From Strongyloides papillosus (lineage: Eukaryota > Nematoda > Chromadorea > Rhabditida > Strongyloididae): a DNA stretch of 64,000 bases. The stretch is taken from NCBI GenBank assembly GCA_005656395.1, contig SRSI01000009.1, positions 372,001 to 436,000 of the forward strand, given 5' to 3'. The position numbers were made by a program, and so were the translations under genes. Shown piece by piece: positions 15,181-29,894 of the stretch (positions within the stretch are counted from its first letter, which is position 1; the number at the start of each line of letters is the position of its first letter). The notes beneath the pieces are model-generated. The model saw only the letters and a list, made by a program, of their open reading frames with translations, did no database searches and had not been told where the DNA came from.

Positions 15181-15568
15181 TTACAAATTATCACTATTCT
15201 TCTTCTTTTTACTCCTTTTCTTACTATTAGTTTCATATATAATTTTGTTAATTTTTTCTTCTATCTCAACTAACTTTATTCTTTCCAGTGATATTTGTGT
15301 AGTTGTATGAAGTAATCTATTTAAACAATTTTTAATTTCTCTACAACTTGTCTCATCTATCTCATTCTTCTCCATAACGTTTTGTAACACTGAAAAAAAT
15401 TTATTAGATATAAAAACATATATGTCAAAAACGTTTGTCATTACTTATACGGTAGTTTTGCTCATATGCAACAATTTTTTGATTATTTTTGTCTGCATAA
15501 GTTTCATATTCATTAATCATTTGCACAATCTCATCTATCAAATCTTCTGGATGTTTAATAGTTGACAT
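15181..15568 (-). CDS. Small coiled-coil protein, unknown
   Basis: Two exons on the minus strand, 15568-15451 and 15389-15181, separated by a 61-nt intron (GTATAAG...TTTTTTTCAG, phase 1), give 108 residues. The protein starts MSTIKHPEDLIDEIVQ, is helical throughout with heptad-like hydrophobic spacing, and ends in a Lys/Arg/Ser-rich tail. Size and character resemble small subunits of coiled-coil complexes such as BLOC-1/BORC or Mediator, but no family motif is visible. It converges on the UNC-93-like gene, with 177 bp between their stops. Confidence 0.6.
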
Positions 15569-18500
15569 ATCTTGCCCGATGATGTATGATAAGGAATTAA
15601 TAAATTTAAAATGAAATTTTCATTTAATATCAAACATTTCCCCAAACGTCTATATCTTTAAGAGTTCTTTTAAGTGCAAATATTTATGAAGAAAAAACAT
15701 TTAGTCAAATATAGGAAAGAAATTGGAATGCTTGGCAATAATGAATAATTTAACGTTACAATACCATGCACTTTGACTTATATCGATATTAATATGTATA
15801 ATCTTACTCCATAAACCTATGTTTATTTTAGTTTTAGAAAATTTTCTGCTTTACCCATTTTATTCTGTTCATGTCACTTGAATGGCATTAAAAAATAGTT
15901 ATATTTATTATTGAGAAGTGTGATGTCATTTTGAAAGTTTTGTACATATACTTTTCATAAAAATATTTTCTATTTAACCCTCTTTTTTTAGGCATTTTAA
16001 AGGATAAAAATAGTTGGTTTTATTGTTGTTTTTTATCATACATTCCTTTCGTTTATAACATTTAATTAAATTCTATGTATTTAGTAGTGAAATAAATTGA
16101 AAATTTTGTTATCACTATTTTTTATTTAAACTTATCTACTTACACTTTAATATTTTATTATTAAAGATAGAATTAAGGAGATTTGTGGTTTTAGAGTGTA
16201 ATATTAAAATTGTCATTATGCTTTCAGAACATTCTTATCTTTTGATTAAAATCCATTTTAGATATTATTGTATCTAGTTCTTAGGAATTGTATGTTATGA
16301 GGACTTTTTTGTCTTTAAAGTAATAATTCCATTAAATTTAAAAAATATTTTGCATTTAAAAATTCATTTTTCATATAAACATTTATTATTGTCAACCAAT
16401 TTGAAAACACCTACTTATAAAATAGTATTCTAAAGTAATTTAATAAGAATTTTTCTAATATTATTGTAAGAGCAAAGAATGATGTTTTATCTTATTAATT
16501 TTAGTACACCATTTCATTTTTCATAAATAGTGATATAAAATATTTAAGGATTCCTTAAATAAAGAATATGTTTATTAGTTTAGTTATTATATATCTAAGA
16601 TTGTCTGTCAAAAAATGTATATTTGTTAAGTATAATTTGAGAAGATAGACAAATTGTATATTTAATGATAAAGAAAAAAATTTTAATATAAATACTAGGG
16701 CAAAAAGCTTTTTTCTATTTCGAAATTCTTTTTCTATATTTTATACTTTTCTTGGTGTTTTTTTAGTATTACACTCTAATATTAAAATTAACATTGGTCA
16801 TAAAATTTCTCAATAAAAAAATACTTCATTTTAAATGATATAGTACTTATTTTTATAAAAAAAATTAGCTTAATTTCTGTCAATATCTTTTCAAGTTTAA
16901 AATTAGCTTAATTTAATTCTTCACATGACTATATGTATTCTTTTCTTCAAAACCTCTATTATAAGTATATCATGTTTCAATGTCTCTTGTGTAATAGAGC
17001 TAGCTATTAGGTAGTCTTTAATGCATTAAAATATTATGCTTTAGGACATATGGAGTATGATGATATGAATTTTTTTATTGAATATTTGAATTGCTTATAA
17101 TTAATATATTAAATATAATTAACTTTCCTTTTTAAAATAATTTTCCTGGTTAATCATTTTTTTAACATATAAACTGTCTATTCACGCAATGGGTATGTTG
17201 TTAAAAATATTTCCTATTTAATTAAATAACTAGTTGTTTTTATTATCATCCTTAAAAAATATAGAAAAAAAATTGACTCTACCCCACTTGGCATTTTTTA
17301 TGCATCGTATAGTAGATTAATAAATTTATTTATTTGCGAAATTGTTAATTGTAAAATAAATATATACACAAGCTGTTGATAAACAATTTATTATTTGAGT
17401 TTTTTGTAGCTTAAATTATACATATGAGATGTATTTACAACAATAAAAGACAATATCTGGATACCAAATCCATGCTTAATGTGAATTAGCACCCTTTTAT
17501 TTTTTCCTTTAGTTGTCTATTTATTTTGCTATATGAAGATTTATTAAACTCACATTTAATGGAGTAAAAAACAGTTTACATTATCATGAGAAAGTAACTC
17601 TTCTTAATTTTTAATTTATTCCCAAATGAAAACATCTTTTTGTTTTATTTTCCATTTCATGGCAAAAAAATATCAATTCTTAATATATTTTCATATAAAA
17701 TTTATCACTTTAATGATTAAACTTTTTTGACTATTTACAAAATTTGTAATTTTACAAATTTAGGCAATTCCAATACCAATTTATATGTATAAAATATATC
17801 AATATTCATCCACCAATGAAACCTCTTTCTTTTATCATTCTTCTCTATAAAGAGTAATTTATTATCAATGTTTAGCCAACAATTTATTTAAATAATGGCT
17901 TGAATAATTTTTTTTGAATTAAACTATAATTACTATTAACATACACTATCTTTAATAATATAATATTTTTAAAACTATCCACCATAATAGGATGTTAATT
18001 TTAAATATTTATTGTGGCATTACAAAATTTACAATAAAATATTTTAAAAAATATAAACTAAATTAAAAACAATAATAGATGTAATTATTATTTATTTTTT
18101 TATAATCTATCATATAAAAAATACTTGTTATTATTTTGAGGCAAGTTAATATCATACTATTTTAATGTTATTCCACAATGCATATAAAAATAAATGTACT
18201 GAATATTAAAAAGAAAATTATATTGAAAACTTTATGAATCACTTTATAAAGTCACTTGTTTTCCTTTATACTTGAAATATATTATCTTTTTAAAAGTTTA
18301 TGTATAATTTTACATATCCTGTAATTATGAGTATTAAAAATTCGTATATCAAAAAAATAATTAGTTTCTTTTTTCTTTTATAATAGTGTTGAAATTATAT
18401 ATACATCTAAATTTTTATAATTATTTTCTTTTAATATTTTATATATTCCTTAACTTTTTTGTTTCATCTATTCAATTATATACTGTAATGTTAAAAATAT

Positions 18501-18941
18501 TTTATATAAATATCATGTTTTAAAATAACTTTTTTTTGAAAAAAATTTATTTTTATGAGTTACAAACTTTTTTACTCTTTTTGTGTTTATTTCTAAAAAT
18601 GTATACATTCATGCTCTTATTTCAAACCAATTAGCATAATTTTATAGCTAAATAGATTATTTAACCAATAAGAGAATGAACTTAATGAGTAAAGACATTT
18701 ACTTGAATAGTAATTAAGTGTATTATACTGGGAACATTTATTTTATATCCATAAGAATATTATTTACAAATATCCACCTAGATATTTTTTATGTTATTTT
18801 CATCCAACCACAATTATTTAAATATTTCTTTTTAATATTTAAAGCATTTTCCAGAACAGCATTTTCTCCTTATGAGAGGCTGTATATATTAGTAAAATTT
18901 TTTCACCAACCCTACAAGTTTGTTGAAAAAAATAACCTAAT
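15569..18941. other. Long AT-rich intergenic region
   Basis: Nearly 3.4 kb without a supportable gene. Homopolymer runs and AT-rich simple sequence dominate. A short motif, GAGTGTAATATTAAAATT near 16193, recurs in related form (ACACTCTAATATTAAAATT) near 16770. A 75-codon open frame ending at 18945 overlaps the next start and appears to be 5' leader sequence. Confidence 0.6.
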
Positions 18942-19853
18942 ATGAAATTTTTTGGGTTTTTTTATAAAAAACCTGACAAATCAGGTACAACAATTACAAA
19001 TCCTAATGATGGTCCAGTTATCGATGGTATAGTTAATGAGAGTAAATCTTTTGGTATTAAAAGTTATCTACATAATTTTTATCAAACTCCTACTGATGAG
19101 GAACGTCCAGGTACATGGCTACTTTTGCCACCCCCACCAGCCCAAAGAAGAGGAATGTTGTTTTGTAGATTTATTACTGTAATCGGTATTTTATTATTAA
19201 TGTCTGGTACAATCGGAATTGTCGTTGGATATACCTGGCCACATGAACCTATTGAGCAAAGTCTATATAAAATAGCTATTGACATTGATGAAGATGGAAA
19301 TTATTATTTACCTCCAGGTTCTTTGGCTTATCTTATGAAAGATCCTATGAAACAATGGAAAGTTGTTGGCTTTATTTTATTTGCATGCGGCTCCGGACTT
19401 ATGGCAATTGGACTTCTTATACCTACTGTTGCACAACTATTAGGTGGAACTAGATTAGCAGCTTTTGCAAGTGAAGATGGAACACCTAATGAACCACCTA
19501 TAAGGGTTTACTCATCTAATATCTGTCCTAAAGGTATAAATCCACCAAAAAAGGCAGGGTCAAATAAGATAAGTCCAACAAGGTAAGCTACTTTATTTTC
19601 TAGTTACAGCATTAAAAATAAAACAATTAAATAAATTACATATAATGATAAATAACAATGACTTTTTTTTTAAATTTAAAGTTGTTTTGACGAGTAAAAT
19701 AATAATGCTTAAATACTATATTATAGTGGCCCAGTACCAGTAGCTGAAGAATTATCAAAAGTACAACCTTCAGAAAAAAAGTCTTTAGAAAACTCAATGA
19801 CGGCAGATGATTTACTTATGTCTTCTGATGACACGACCCCTTTTATTAAATAA
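18942..19853 (+). CDS. Neurensin-like two-span membrane protein
   Basis: Exons 18942-19582 and 19727-19853 (144-nt intron, phase 2) encode 255 residues. The conserved neurensin core is recognisable: FGIKSYLHNFYQ, then a first membrane span (about residues 77-98, ITVIGILLLMSGTIGIVVGY), an acidic lumenal loop, KQWKVVGFILFACGSG as second span, and a short hydrophobic end. Vertebrate neurensins are vesicle membrane proteins of neurons linked to neurite growth. A neuronal or vesicular role here is inference from the family. The C-terminal tail after the intron is polar, ending SSDDTTPFIK. A Pro-rich stretch (LLLPPPPA) before the first span is peculiar to this copy. Confidence 0.75.
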
Positions 19854-22437
19854 AATTTGCATCATAAGGAGAAAGCGAAAACGTAAGGGCTAAAAAAATG
19901 TTATCAACAAAATTAAAATTTTCATTTTGATGAGATTGCTAGTGGTTTTGGAAAAATTACATGTTTTTTATTAATATCATTACTATATTTATGCTGATGA
20001 AAGTGATTATCTAATGGCTGATCTTGATGAATCTAACAATAAAAATAATTTTTAATATTCACAATTTTTTATTTGAAAGTGACAAAAATTTTCTACCTTT
20101 TTTTGAATTTTGGTTTTTTTAGATTTGGAGACAATGGTTTATCTCATGTGTATGTGTTAAAATTATATATAAGAAAAAAAATGTGATCTTATTTTGGTAT
20201 TGAAGAGATGTTATTATTTAAAAAAAATAATTACAGAAAATTTTCTTACTTTTTTATATTTTGTTTTCTTACTACAATTATAAAACTTTTGATTATAACA
20301 TGTAATTAAAAATACAATTTAAAAATAAAAAATATATGTATTTTTATATATGTATTTGTTGACAAAAATATAGAAATTTTTTGTTTTCTGTTTTTGAGAT
20401 ATCAATATTTTATACATTACTTTAAAAGCATAAATATTTTACGATAGAATTATTTGTTTTAAAAAATAGCTGTACTTATCAGGAGATTAACTGACAGGTA
20501 ATATTTTTATTATTTTGTTATTTATAACAAATAGAGGAAAATCATATTCCTAGGAGTATCTTTTTAATTGCAATTTTTTTAAAAAGGAATAATATAAATG
20601 CTTATATAAAAATAATTTTTATCTGAGTAATTTGAACATTAAAAGATATTTTTACTCATATTATATGGCTCTTAAAATAAAATGATTTTTTCTATAAATA
20701 AATTAATATTTTCGAGTATTGCAAAGATGAATCATGTGTGAAAAAGTTGCATTAATGTTGAATGTTATTCATAATTCAAATATTGAGTGTACTTGATTGT
20801 TCCTTTTCTTATCTCCTTTTAATAAATATGTTCTAACCTTAGAGTTGTTTAAATTTTAGATTACCGTAGTATAAAATTTGAAAATATCTTTACATAATTA
20901 TTTTTTAATTTTTAAAATGTAATACTTCAATGTATTTTATGAATAATTTAAAAAGTATGAAATCAAAAAACAGAATTATTTAATATATATAGATTATTTT
21001 CAACATCCAATAAAAATTCTTTTGACAAATAGTTATTTTTTATATTTAACTTCAAGTAATATGAAAATATCCTCATTTTTTTGTAACAATTTACCATGCA
21101 CATTAATGATGTCATAAGAGATTAGTTGAAATAAATTGAACGAAACTTTTAGTATTCATACTTTTTATGTCATTGAATTCAATTAATTTTTAACAAATTT
21201 TATATGTATAGCTATTTTAAATGTTTTTTTTTTCATTTTTATTCCAAAATTTAAAAGAACCTCTGCTATTTACATGTAATGTCTTCGCATATGTTACTTT
21301 TTTTAACTTTCTCATACATTCAGATACTAATAAATAATTTAAAAATAGTGTTTTGAAAAACAAGAGTACAAAAAAATATTCTTTGAAATATTATACATTT
21401 TCCCACTGATATTTACCATTTAATGAATTAAAAATAAAAATTGACGTATAACTTCATAAAAAATCTTTAAAAAAATGTATAATCTAATATCATATTGTTT
21501 TTATGGAAAATAAACTTAATGATACTGAATTATGTAATTTGGGAATACAAAAGTTCTTTAAATATTAGAGTTTTATTACGTATTTATATCACTTTTTCAA
21601 ATGTCTTTTTCTTATTAAAGACACACTCATTCAATAATTTAAAAATATAAATTACTATTTTTGTATATTTTATTCAACGAGTCTTCAGGAAACATATTAA
21701 TCATTAAATTAATTCTTAGTATGTTTTCTAAAAAAGTCTTTACTTTGTGAATAAATACCATTATTGACGATTATTATTTAATTTTCTGACACTACACATC
21801 TTATTAATATTAATGAAAAAAAGTAGTGAAAAAATTAACTTTTCGTGGGTTGGAAATAAAAAAATAATATGGTTCGTAATTTTTATTAAATTTACAAATG
21901 AATATGAAATCTCGTTTAATAATGCTAACAAATTCAAAATATAATGTATTAAATATAGAAAGTACTTTTGTTTATACCACATATTTCCTTTTGTAAGACT
22001 TTATAATTGAAAACATATTTTCATTACAATTATTTGTTACGTATTGTTTTTACGTCAAGCATGATACTATTAATATAAATATTATTACTACGTAAATGTT
22101 TTTATAAAGGTCATTTTCTATGTTGCATAAATTTTTGCTTGGAATTTCAGGCTTCTTATAATGTTAGGTAAATTTTTTTTAAAAAAATGTGATAATACAT
22201 TTTGTTGGGGCTTGCATTAAACAATGGTAATATTTCAACTTTCAATTTTTTATAATTAGGTAATAAATAAAAATTATTTAATAAAATCAAACATTTTCTT
22301 TGTTCAATACCTCACATCATATAAATAATGACAAATTAATTCATTTTACTTGTCTTAAAAACTGGTTTCAAAAAGGTTGTTAAATATTTTTACTTATAAG
22401 TAATTTTTGTAATCATTTTTAAAATTATTGTTAATTA
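19854..22437. other. AT-rich intergenic region
   Basis: No gene seen in about 2.6 kb. The first part probably holds the 3' UTR of the neurensin-like gene. A 73-codon frame on the minus strand near 21761-21982 is Leu/Ile/Asn-rich and looks like chance. Confidence 0.55.
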
Positions 22438-22881
22438 ATGAAAATGCAAATCATTATATTTTGTGTTTTATCTATTATTGTACCAATTCCTCTATCAAGT
22501 AGTGGAGAAACAAAAAATATGTCTGAGATTATTTCTTCACATCATAATAGTAACAGTGTCCCACATATCCATGAATCTGTAGATATGGATGAAGGAAAAG
22601 GATTTCGAATTGGCACTGAATTTTTTATTGATAATAATCCTAAAAGAGGTAGAAGAAATAATGAAAAAGAATTAGTAGAAAAAAATGAAACAAATGAAAT
22701 ATTAAATGATCTTGAAGGTGTTATTGAAAAATCAAAAGATGAAAATAATTCTAAAAATACAAAAGTAAATAAAGTTATTAATAATATTAAAAATAATATG
22801 GATTTTAGTAATTGTGGAAGAAAGAATATAACTTATTATTTCTTAATTACTATATTATTGTTGTTAAAAATTGTTTATTAA
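22438..22881 (+). CDS. Small secreted or membrane-anchored protein, unknown
   Basis: A single open frame of 147 residues from ATG 22438. The first 20 or so residues form a signal peptide (IIIFCVLSIIVPIPLSSS). The middle is polar, with a His/Ser stretch, the segment KGFRIGTEFF and a basic PKRGRR site that could be a processing point, followed by Asn/Lys/Glu-rich sequence. The C-terminus is strongly hydrophobic (about 15 residues after NITYY), consistent with a GPI-anchor signal or a membrane span. No family recognised; a neuropeptide precursor is possible but the hydrophobic tail argues against it. Confidence 0.5.
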   Translation: MKMQIIIFCVLSIIVPIPLSSSGETKNMSEIISSHHNSNSVPHIHESVDMDEGKGFRIGTEFFIDNNPKRGRRNNEKELVEKNETNEILNDLEGVIEKSKDENNSKNTKVNKVINNIKNNMDFSNCGRKNITYYFLITILLLLKIVY

Positions 22882-23090
22882 TTTAACATTTAATCATTTA
22901 TTATGTATTTAAAAACTTATCGTTTTCTATTTATAGAAATAATACATCAAATTATCAATCAATTTCATGAAGAATGTTTATTTAATAAACAATATAATTT
23001 TAAAAACTTTTTAATTTTAAAGACAATAAATTGTAAAATGTGAATTTTGATTTATTTTATTAAGATGATTTTGTATCATATAATAATCAG

Positions 23091-23759
23091 TCAAACTGGT
23101 GGAAGGACATTTTCAATGAATTTCTTCAAAATATTACCTTTTGGATCAAAGTTAGCAACTACAACATATGTGGATGAATTTTTTGCTATTCCAAATCCAA
23201 CTTTTTTTGAGGATGCCCATACTAACTATAAAATAATTATTTGTAATATTAATCAAACAAAATATTTTACTACCTGAGTAAAGTGAAGAGATTTAAAATT
23301 GGTATCAAGAGAATTGTAATCATAATTCTTAACTTCATCATACCATAAATCAATACAATGAACCACTAAAAATAGTTATTATATTACCAAATATCAAAAT
23401 TATTATTCTATCAACTTACAATTTGGACTGCTGATCATTGCAATATTTTCACCATACTTGTTGTTTGGTCGATGTGCTAGCACGTTCTTTTTTATAAGTT
23501 TTTCTGCCCACTCTTGTGCGTAACTTAAAATAGTAATATGTTAAATAAAATTAATGATTAATAAATTCTTTTAATGCTGTATAAAATTACAAGAAAAACA
23601 TACTTATTTATTTCAGGATCTAATACCAAGGGATTGGCCTGATGGCGTTTACGATACTCATTTGTCTTCTTGAGGATCTTAAAATATTTAATTAAGACAA
23701 TTAATATTAATAAAATTACATACCTCCACTCTAATATTTTCTATGTCAAAATCATTCAT
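23091..23759 (-). CDS. CAP-superfamily protein of the GAPR-1/GLIPR2 type
   Basis: Five exons on the minus strand (23759-23724, 23677-23604, 23523-23420, 23365-23274, 23225-23091; introns 46, 80, 54 and 48 nt) join in frame to 146 residues. Matches to the plant-PR-1/GAPR-1 fold run the full length: TNEYRKRHQANPL, YAQEWAEKL, the HRPNNKYGENIAM block, WYDEVKNYDYN, HFTQLVWASSKKVGFG and the C-terminal FIENVLPP typical of GAPR-1. No signal peptide, in contrast to the secreted SCP/TAPS proteins common in parasitic nematodes. GAPR-1 proteins are cytosolic and associate with Golgi membranes. Of the two CAP-cavity histidines, one is visible in HFTQ and another in AHRPN. Confidence 0.85.
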
Positions 23760-24406
23760 TCTTGTAGAAGAGAAGTATCATGTAAAATTATTAATGTTAT
23801 GCTTTTATACACTTTTAGGAAGTATTGAAATTTTAAATGTTGATTGTTTCTTATTCATTGTTTTTATAATCATCTAACAATATTATTATTATTTGACTTC
23901 AATACTTTGATAAATCATGCTCATATTTGAATTCTTATCTAAATATAATCTTTTTTTATATCTATTTTATGACATTTATTTGTTTTGACAACGAATAATG
24001 TGTAGCTTTTTCATCAAATAAAAAATTAAATATTTATAGCTATTTTATGGGAAATTTGATGCTCAATTTTTTGTTTTATTTTTTCAATTACATATAAAAT
24101 TCTTTTTTACAGAAACAATCTCTCAAAAATACGTTGAAATGAATTGTTAATTTTGAATATTAGTAAAAGATAATGGAATGTCTTTAAAAACGATAAAGTT
24201 TACTCCTCAAAATATTAATATAATAATAATATGGGAACATTGATAATTCAAGAAAAGAAAGATAATGTTACTGATAAATGACTATGAATAAAATATTATA
24301 CTAAGTATATCGTTTATTGCAAAGCATGAAAGAGGAAAGAAATTAAAATATTAATATATATCAATTGTAAAAGAAAATTGTCTCAATTTATTCATTCTTT
24401 TAATTT
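23760..24406. other. AT-rich intergenic region
   Basis: About 650 bp with no open frame of interest. It is expected to contain the promoter of the CAP gene at its left side and the 3' UTR of the Ly6-like gene at its right. Confidence 0.5.
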
Positions 24407-25333
24407 TTAAACTATATCATTTGATAAATTTGTTAGAAAAAAATAAAATAGATATGCAAAAATTGTTATAATACAGTGGAATCTACCAAATTTAAATGAA
24501 ATTGTCCCATTGAACCATTCCTCATTTTTTATTGAAATATTGTTTTCATTAATTTTTATCAAGTTCTCAACTTCATTATTTTTTTCCATTTGTCTCCGTT
24601 CCTGTTTTTGTTTATCTGTTTTTATAAATAGCTTTCTTGGATTCCCATAAGGATGACCCCCTGACAAGACATTAAGTTGTCCACCATTTGAGTTGCCGTC
24701 ACCAATTGATCGTGGTAGTAACGGAAGGAGTTCATAGATTAATTTGGTATCATTAATCATTCTTTCATCAACAGTCTCTTGTTGAGCCTCATGATTACAA
24801 TATGTTTTAGAACATATACAAGCAATATATGATATTGTTGGTTCACCGGGAAATAACGGTTTTGAACGAATTAAATAACATCCATCTTTTTTTAACATCT
24901 CTTCTTCACCTAATTCATAACGAAGTATTTGTTTAACACACCCCCTTATAGTAAAATTAAGATCTTAAAAGAAGAGAATATTTTTAGAAAATAAAGTTGA
25001 TTAATTACCTAGATTTGGTGATAAAGTAACACATGCGTCCCTATCAGAACATAATTGGCCGCTAATATCAGAGGTTGTAATGTGATTCTTAGAGAAATGT
25101 GGAATTTCATTATGGCACACTTGAGATTTTCCATCAATTGGCCAATAAAAAGTATCTCTTTGTGAACCCAATATTCTTCTTAATGGAGGGCCAAGAAACT
25201 TAGAGTCAGAAACACAACTATAACAACCAAATCCTAGAAAAAATAATAACAATAAATTTAAAAAGTATAAATTTTAAAACTGACCTTCCGTAGATTTTAG
25301 GGTTAATAAAATTGGTAGCAAATATATCAACAT
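24407..25333 (-). CDS. Ly6/uPAR-like GPI-anchored protein; start exon out of frame
   Basis: Two firm exons, 25233-25009 and 24963-24407 (45-nt intron), encode a cysteine-rich ectodomain beginning GFGCYSCVSDS and containing CVKQIL, KKDGCYLI and CICSKTYCN. This spacing, with a final C-x-C...CN, is typical of the three-finger Ly6/uPAR fold. A polar linker follows, then a hydrophobic C-terminus (about 15 residues) fitting a GPI signal. Upstream, 25333-25284 looks like the leader exon, but the ATG frame does not join. The hydrophobic leader (ILLPILLTLKSTEG) lies in a neighbouring frame, so one base appears extra in the TTTT run near 25319-25322. An alternative acceptor (TTATAG near 25218) restores the ATG frame but deletes the CYSC start. 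Resembles the nematode ODR-2/HOT-type Ly6 group only loosely. Confidence 0.65.
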
Positions 25334-27886
<2,553 letters not shown>

Positions 27887-28331
27887 TTTATATTATTATG
27901 TGTCTTGTTTTAATGTTTTTGTTGTTTTTTTTAAATCGCTTACTTTAAAGTTTTTAATCATAAAATAAATTGTTTTCTGTTTTGATAACTAGCAAATTAA
28001 ACTATGCAAAAAAATTTCCAATTGAACAAATATTACTAGTAAAGTTATATCAAATAATTTTAGATATATGGTCTAATATTCATTTATTCTCATGCTTTAT
28101 AACTCATTCTGCTGATTCTTTGTACTACAATTCTAAAATAATTTCTTTAAAGTTAATATTCGTTAATATAAACAATATTCTTCATAATCAGTGTAGTATT
28201 ATAATGAACTATAATTATAAGAAAAACAGAAAAATAGGAATATTCCACATAAAAATATGTTAATTTTCACTATATAAAATACAAAATTGTTAAGAAATCT
28301 TGCTACTATTTTTTTTTTCCAATTTTTCAAT
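27887..28331. other. Short intergenic region
   Basis: 445 bp between METTL1 and the phosphatase on the same strand. A 97-codon open frame inside starts with a non-ATG codon and is Ile/Asn/Lys-rich without motif. A T9-CC tract just before the phosphatase ATG at 28332 may act as a splice acceptor region. Confidence 0.4.
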
Positions 28332-29894
28332 ATGACGGGTGTTAAAGATCATAGTACTAATAATAAGGGAAAGACTAAAGTTAAAAGAAAAAATACACTA
28401 GCTGATGACTTAAAAACAGTAGAAGAAGTTGATAGAAAATCGAAATCAAGAGAAGGAAACAAAAATAGTAAAGTACAATCAATATACACTTCATATTCCA
28501 AAATTAAAGCATCATCTAGTGGTACTATTGGAGTATCAAAAAGTAAAACATTATCAAATAGTAAGACTCTTACTCCAGGAAATTCCAAACCTAGAAATAG
28601 TAAAACAGTCGAAGCAAGTTGTTACAAAATAAAAAAGAAAGTACCATCAAAGAATAACAAAAGTATATCTCCAGATTCCAAGTGTATGAAGAAGGATTTT
28701 CTTAAAAATGAAGATGAGGAGGGTGAAAGTATTAATGGGATTGGAAAAGAGACTGCAGATTGTAGTATTGAGGGATTAAGTGAAATGACAAAAACCTGCT
28801 ACATTACAACTGATGCCGAAAAAGATGTAAGAAAAAAATTTTGTGAAACATTATTAGCTAGTAAAACTATCAAAGCTGTTGTATCTAATAACGAATTTAA
28901 AAATCCTAAGTATAAACCTAAAGATTTACCAGCTACTGCTTTTGCTAAAAATATTAGTCTAAATAGATACAATGACGTAAAATGTATTGGTAAGTTTTTT
29001 TGATACATTATATGAAAATTATAAAGTTATTCTTTTGTAGATAAAACACGAATAAAGTTAAAAAGGAATATACCAGGGTTAAAAGTTAAAAAAGCATCTA
29101 AATCTTCGAGTATTGAAGATAAAGGAAATTTTAATGATTCCGATTACATACATGCAAATTATGTTAATGTACCAAATTCAGATTTTAAGTATATTTGTTG
29201 TCAGGGACCAATGGAAAATACTTTAGATGATCATTGGTTGATGTGCTGGCAGGAGAATGTTAAAGTTATTGTAATGTTATGTGAATTGGAGGAGGATAAT
29301 TGTGAAAAATGCCATAAATACTGGCCAGATTTGATGACTAAAAAAGCGTACGGAGGTATTGTAGTATCAAATGAAAAAGAAGACTTTAATAAATATCCTA
29401 ATGTTGTTATAAGAACTTTTAGAATTCAATTAGGTGACAAAAAAAGAACAATTATTCAATACCACATGAAGTCATGGCCAGATCGTTTAATTCCAACTGG
29501 TACTCCAATAATATGTTGTATGTTACGTGAAGTTCAACTTGTTAGTGGTCTAAATCCAATTGTAGTGCATTGTAGTGCAGGAATTGGAAGAACAGGAACA
29601 TTCATTGGTATTCATTATGTTAGTGAAAAGTTTAAAGTATCCCAGGATGGAAGCATTAATGTAATGGAAGTTATAAGGGAGATGAGAGAACAACGTCTCC
29701 AATCAGTTCAATCAACAATACAATTTGGTTATCTTCACATATGTCTATTGCAATATTTTTGTGAAGAAAATATCTTTGAACTTTCTGATGAAGTTAAAAA
29801 GTTTATTGAAAAGAGCGTTAAACTTGTTCATGAGTACGCATTGAGATTAGCTAAGAAAAATAAAGAAAAGGAAAATGAAATTAAGGATAAATAA
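28332..29894 (+). CDS. Protein tyrosine phosphatase with basic N-terminal extension
   Basis: Exons 28332-28989 and 29041-29894 (51-nt intron) give 503 residues. The first 200 or so are Lys/Ser/Asn-rich and probably disordered. The classical PTP domain then follows: NRYNDVKCID, DSDYIHANYVN, VKVIVMLCELEE, the WPD loop in KSWPDRL, the P-loop HCSAGIGRTGT with nucleophilic Cys and invariant Arg, and the Q-loop VQSTIQFGYL. All catalytic residues are present, so activity is expected. Nematodes carry a large family of such soluble PTPs with disordered extensions, many expressed in the male germ line; that expression here is inference. Confidence 0.93.

Noticed and set aside
18718..18945. 75-codon frame upstream of the neurensin-like gene
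   Set aside because: Overlaps the neurensin start in another frame, Phe/Ile-rich, no motif; reads as 5' leader.
23047..23277. 76-codon plus-strand frame
   Set aside because: Antisense to the last two exons of the CAP gene, whose five-exon joining is clear.
27970..28263. 97-codon frame between METTL1 and the phosphatase
   Set aside because: No ATG start, AT-rich codons and no recognisable feature.
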